A stretch of DNA of 64,000 bases from Cymbidium sinense (taxonomy: Eukaryota; Streptophyta; Magnoliopsida; Asparagales; Orchidaceae), in assembly GCA_021442155.1 (NCBI GenBank), contig CM038218.1, forward strand, positions 55,837,277-55,901,276, read 5' to 3'. Position numbers and translations under genes: made by a program. The notes under the pieces are model-generated. The model was not told where the DNA came from. It searched no databases and saw nothing but the letters and a program-made list of their open reading frames with translations. Below are positions 60,499 through 64,000 of the stretch, in pieces. Position 1 is the stretch's first letter. Every line of letters starts with the position of its first letter.

Positions 60499-60616
60499 GT
60501 ATTCAAATCGTTAATAGTCAAGGGAAAGTCTCTTGAAGACATTTTCTTTAGCTTCCTTAATTATGTTAGGATTATGTCATTCTTTAGATCTACTCCTAAT
60601 CACATCTTTATTCAAG
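60499..60616. other. Unique ~118 bp spacer after composite C
   Basis: Counterpart of 28,827-28,939, with many shared words including 'gaagacattttctttagct' and 'tctttagatctactcc'. Supports duplication of the composite together with its flanking array. Confidence 0.8.
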
Positions 60617-60899
60617 GTTTAGGGTTAGGGTTTATGGTTATTTTAGGTTTTAGGGTTAGTTTAGGGTTTAGGGTTTAAGGTTTAGGCTTTGGGGTTTAGG
60701 GTTTTGGGTTGTATGTTTTAGGGTTTAGGGGTTATAGTTTTAGGGTTTAGGGTTTAAGGTTTAGGTTTAGGTTTTAGGGTTTTAGGATTTAAGGTTTAAG
60801 GTTTAGGGATTAGGATTTAAAGATTAAGGTTTAGGGTTTAAGATTTATAATTTAGGGTTTAAGGTTTAGGGTTTAGGGTTTAGGGTTTAGGGTTTATGG
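60617..60899 (+). repeat. Telomere-like array, block IIIa
   Basis: TTTAGGG-dense with point variants between the spacer and GRP fragment 6, equivalent to block IIa. Confidence 0.95.
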
Positions 60900-61378
60900 T
60901 TTTTTTTAATAGAGAACAAATTCAGATTCAACATTTATTCTTTTGATTTCATTAACCAAGTAGCACCCCAAGTTTTCTAAGACATAAGCGATGACATAGA
61001 TAAAAAATGAGCACCCATAGAGCAATTCAAAAACCTTAGATAAGTAGAACCATCTCTAATGTAAAGGCACAGTTCCATAAGCAACAGATCGGATTGGTCA
61101 TTCTTCAATTTCTCTAGTTCTCATCAGAACAACCCCCGCCTCTTGAGTAGCGGGATCCGCCATCATATCCCTGATCTCTCCCTCCACCACCACAACAACT
61201 ATAACCTTCGTCTCTCCTCCCGCCGCCATAACCACCATTGCCCCAACCACCACCTCTATATCCTCCATCACCTCCAGATCCCCCACCTCCACTATAATAA
61301 TCGCCACCTCTACATTCGCCTCCACCACCAGATCTAGACTAAGCCTAGTTGGGATGTCCCCACTGTCGCCCATTCTTA
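60900..61378 (-). pseudogene. GRP retropseudogene fragment 6
   Basis: Minus strand: a short, partly deleted RRM tail followed by TAG, then a Gly-rich region readable with frameshifts ('GGYGGGRRDEGYS', 'RGGGWGNGGYGG'), 'YSRGGGCSDEN' followed by TAG, 'RN' and TGA, then 3' UTR and A-run (T8 at 60,900-60,907 on +). The 91-codon frame at 61,098-61,373 is the same DNA in a wrong frame, and the + frame at 61,143-61,337 is antisense. Confidence 0.85.
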
Positions 61379-62076
61379 GGGTTTAGAGTTTAGGTTTTTA
61401 TTTTATTTTGTTAGGTTCAGGTCTTAGGTTTTTATTTTAGGTTTATTTTTAGGTTTTATTTTTTAAATTGAGGTTTGGGTTTATTTTTAGTTTATTTTTT
61501 TATTTAGCTTAGGTTTAGGTTTAGGTTTAGTTTATTTTATTTTTAGGTTTAGGTTTTATTTATTTTAGTTTAGTTTATTTTATTTTAGTTTTAGGTTTAA
61601 TTTACTTTGTTTGTTTTATTTTTATTTTAGGTTTAGGTTTTTTTTAGTTTAGGGTTTATGTTTTAGTTTTATTTATTTTTAGGTTTATTTTTTAGGTTTA
61701 GGTTTTTATTTCATTTTTATTTTATTTTATTTTATTTTATTAGTTTAGTTTAGGTTTTTATTTCTTTCATTTTAGTTTAGCTTTTAATTTAGTTTATTTT
61801 CTTTTTAGGTTTAGGTTTAGGTTTAAATTTTAGTTTATGTTTTTATTTTTTTTATTTTATCATTTTATTTTAGTTTAAGTTTTTATTTATTTATTTTATT
61901 TTTAGGGTATATTTAGTTTAGGTTTAGGTTTTTAGCTTTTTAGGGTTTAAGGTTTTTGGTTTTAGGATTAAGGTTTAGGGTTTTGGGGTTTAGGGTTTTA
62001 GGTTTAGGGTTTAGGTTTTAGTTTTAGGGTTTAAGTTTTAGTTTGGGGTTTAGAGTTTAGGATTTTTGGTTTAAAG
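61379..62076 (+). repeat. Telomere-like array, block IIIb
   Basis: T-rich block to about 61,940, ending with 'tttagtttaggtttagg' and 'tttttagctttttaggg', then heptamer-rich. No marker box at its start: the T-rich part follows the GRP fragment almost directly, unlike most blocks. Confidence 0.9.
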
Positions 62077-62567
62077 TTTTTTTAATCAAGAATAAATTCA
62101 AATTCAACATTTCTTTTTTTCAAATTCATCAACTAAGTAGCACCCCAAGTTTTGTAAGACATAAACGATGACATAGATAAAAAATGAGCACCCATAGAGA
62201 AAATCAAAAAACCTAGATAAGTAGAATTATCTCTACTGTAAAGACACAATTCCATAAGCAGCCGATTAGATCGGTTATTCTTTTGTTTCTCCAGTTCCCA
62301 TCAGAACCACCCCTGCCTCTCCAGTAGCGGGATCCGCCATCATATCCTCGATCTCTCCCTTTGCCACCACCACAGTTGTAACCTCCGCCACTCCTCTCAC
62401 CTCCATAACCACCACTTATCCGACCACCACCTCCATATTCACCAACACCTCCAGATCCCCCACCACCACTGCGATAATTGCCGCCATCGCCTTTGCCTCC
62501 ACCACTAGATCTCGATTGAGCCTAGTTAACGGTGATCTTCCTATCGTTAAGGTTCTTCCCATTCTTA
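62077..62567 (-). pseudogene. GRP retropseudogene fragment 7 (keeps GNWRN end)
   Basis: Minus strand from 62,567: 'NLNDRKITVN', TAG, 'AQSRS', a long Gly-rich region with GGYGG and RGG steps, then 'SDGNWRN', the C-terminal signature of many plant GR-RBPs as I recall it. The Trp codon is intact here but changed to a stop or to Gly in the other copies; the natural stop after it is lost (AAA). Then the 3' UTR and A-run (T7 at 62,077-62,083 on +). The best-preserved C-terminus of the family in this window. Confidence 0.87.
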
Positions 62568-63650
62568 GGGTTTAGGGTTATTTTAGGTTGTTGGGGGTTA
62601 GTTTAGTTTGTGGGTTTAAGGTTAGTTTAGGTTTAGGTTTAGTTTGGGTTTAGAGTTTAGGGTTTTAAGTTATGTTTTAGGGTTTATTTAGGTTTAGGTT
62701 TAGGTTTAGGTTTATTATTTAGGTTTAGGGTTTAGGGTTTTAGGGTTTTGGTAGTGGTTTAGGTTAAGGTTTGGGTTTGAGTTTAGGGTTTAGGGTTTAT
62801 GGTTGTAAGTTTAGGGCAAGTTTTATTGTTAGTTTTAGTTTTTAGGGTTTAGGATTTTATTTTTTTTAAACTAAGTGAATTGGTAGGTTTAGGTTTATTT
62901 AGTTTATTTTTATATTTATTTGAGTTTATTTTATTTTTTATTTTTATTTTGGATTATTTTTTATTTTTTTAAATTAATTTATTTATTTTAGGTTTATTTA
63001 TGTTATTTTAGGTTTTTCATTTTAATTTATTTTTTAGGTTTAGGTTTAGGTTTATTTTTTAGTTGAGTTTATTTTCATTTTATTTTTAAGGTTTAAGTTT
63101 CAATTTTTAATTTTAGGTTTAGGATTATGTTTTTATTTTTATTTTTTAGGTTTAGATTTTAGGTTTTCTTTAGGTTTTATTTTAGTTTAGGTTTAGGTTT
63201 ATTTTAGTCTATTTTATTTTATTTAGTTTAGGTTTAGGTTTAGGTTTAGTTTTATTTATTTTAGTTTATTTTAGTTTAATTAGTTTATTTTATTTTATTT
63301 TAGGTTTAGGTTGTTTTACTTTAGGGTTTAGGTTATTATTTATTTATTTTTTATTTTTACTTTTTAGGTTTATGTTTTATTTAATTTATATTTTATTTTA
63401 TTTAAGTTTATTATTTTTTTATTGTATGTTTAGTTTTATTTTATTTATGTTTTATTCCAGGTTTTTTTAGTTTAGGTTTTTATTTATTTTATTTTAGTTT
63501 AATTTAATTATTTTTATTTTATTTTATTTTTAGGTTTAGGTTAATGTTTTAATTTAGAATTTTATTTTATTTTATTATTTTATTTAGGTTAAGGTTTATT
63601 TTTTATTTTATTATTAGATTTTATTTAGTTTAGGTTTTTTTTGTTGTTTT
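62568..63650 (+). repeat. Telomere-like array, block IIIc
   Basis: Heptamer- and hexamer-rich to about 62,850, marker box at 62,859-62,887 ('aaactaagtgaattggtagg'), then a T-rich block to about 63,640. Confidence 0.9.
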
Positions 63651-63830
63651 ATGGCTCAGTTTAGGTATGGTTTAAGTGGGCCTGGGTCAGGTTGGGATCA
63701 GTGTAGTGTAGTTTAGCCTACCATAGTGAGGGTTTAGGGCCCAGGGCCTGGGCTCATAACTCAGTTCAGCTCAGTGGCCTAGGCCCAGGATCTTTAGAAG
63801 GGCCCAGTGGTAGGCTTTAGGGCCTCAGGG
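63651..63830. other. GC-rich insert in telomere-like array III
   Basis: About 180 bp of markedly higher GC content with short palindromic words ('gggcccagggcctgggct', 'ggcctaggcc'). Unlike any other part of the arrays. TTTAGGG units are scattered within it. No coding frame. Confidence 0.7.
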
Positions 63831-64000
63831 TTTGTGGGGTTTAGGGTTTAGGACTCAGGGTTGTGAATTAGGGTTTAGGGTTTAGAGTTTAGGTTTGGTA
63901 TGATTTAGGGTTTAGTGTTTGGGTCAGGGTTAGTTTAAAAAGTAGGGTAGGTTTAGGGTTATACATTTAATGTTTATGATTAGGTTTTAGGATTATTGGT
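63831..64000 (+). repeat. Telomere-like array, block IIId (continues beyond window)
   Basis: Degenerate TTTAGGG sequence to the right edge of the window. Confidence 0.9.

Noticed and set aside
6674..64000. CRISPR-like array, because of regular repeats with spacers.
   Set aside because: Plant heterochromatin; heptamer repeats without unique equal-length spacers and no cas genes.

Overview
The window looks like constitutive heterochromatin from a flowering plant, most likely subtelomeric or pericentromeric. I find no intact gene. The evidence for a plant is the Arabidopsis-type telomere heptamer TTTAGGG (in long, mostly degenerate interstitial arrays), decayed Ty3/gypsy retrotransposon coding sequence of plant type (probably the Tat lineage, because two RNase H-like regions precede the integrase), and pieces of a plant glycine-rich RNA-binding protein (GRP) gene. 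I cannot name the species. Stop codons of the CAG/CAA-to-TAG/TAA type are everywhere in the coding relics, which fits old methylated DNA.

Layout: (A) 1-6,673, the 3' part of a decayed gypsy composite: RNase H and integrase relics, a 2.5 kb non-coding tail, then a ~345 bp satellite. (I) 6,674-15,794, the first telomere-like array. (B) 15,795-28,826, a second composite: protease split by a 7.05 kb nested LTR-like element, RT, a pol with large deletions, non-coding tail, satellite. (II) 28,940-42,196, the second telomere-like array. (C) 42,197-60,498, the most complete composite: gag, protease split by the same nested element (7.64 kb), RT, two RNase H regions, integrase, tail, satellite. (III) 60,617-64,000, the third telomere-like array, running off the window. 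A, B and C lie in the same orientation with the same 3' order, so the locus behaves as a macro-repeat with a period of about 25-29 kb.

The arrays are not simple telomere tracts. They alternate TTTAGGG-dense blocks with T-rich blocks built from the hexamer TTTAGG and TTTATTTTA-like runs. A non-telomeric box (consensus AAATTAAGTAAACTGGTAGG, usually after a T-run) marks many block starts; I count about 19 copies. Seven larger fragments and one stub of a GRP gene are embedded in the arrays, all antisense to the G-rich strand. Where both edges survive, each starts at about the same place near the end of the RRM and ends in a 3' UTR followed by an A-run (a T-run on the + strand). They look like one 5'-truncated, polyadenylated retrocopy that became part of the array and was co-amplified.

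Nothing here works as a functional pathway. The interest lies in how gypsy elements, an LTR-like insertion, a satellite, telomeric DNA and an mRNA-derived fragment became one co-amplifying unit.
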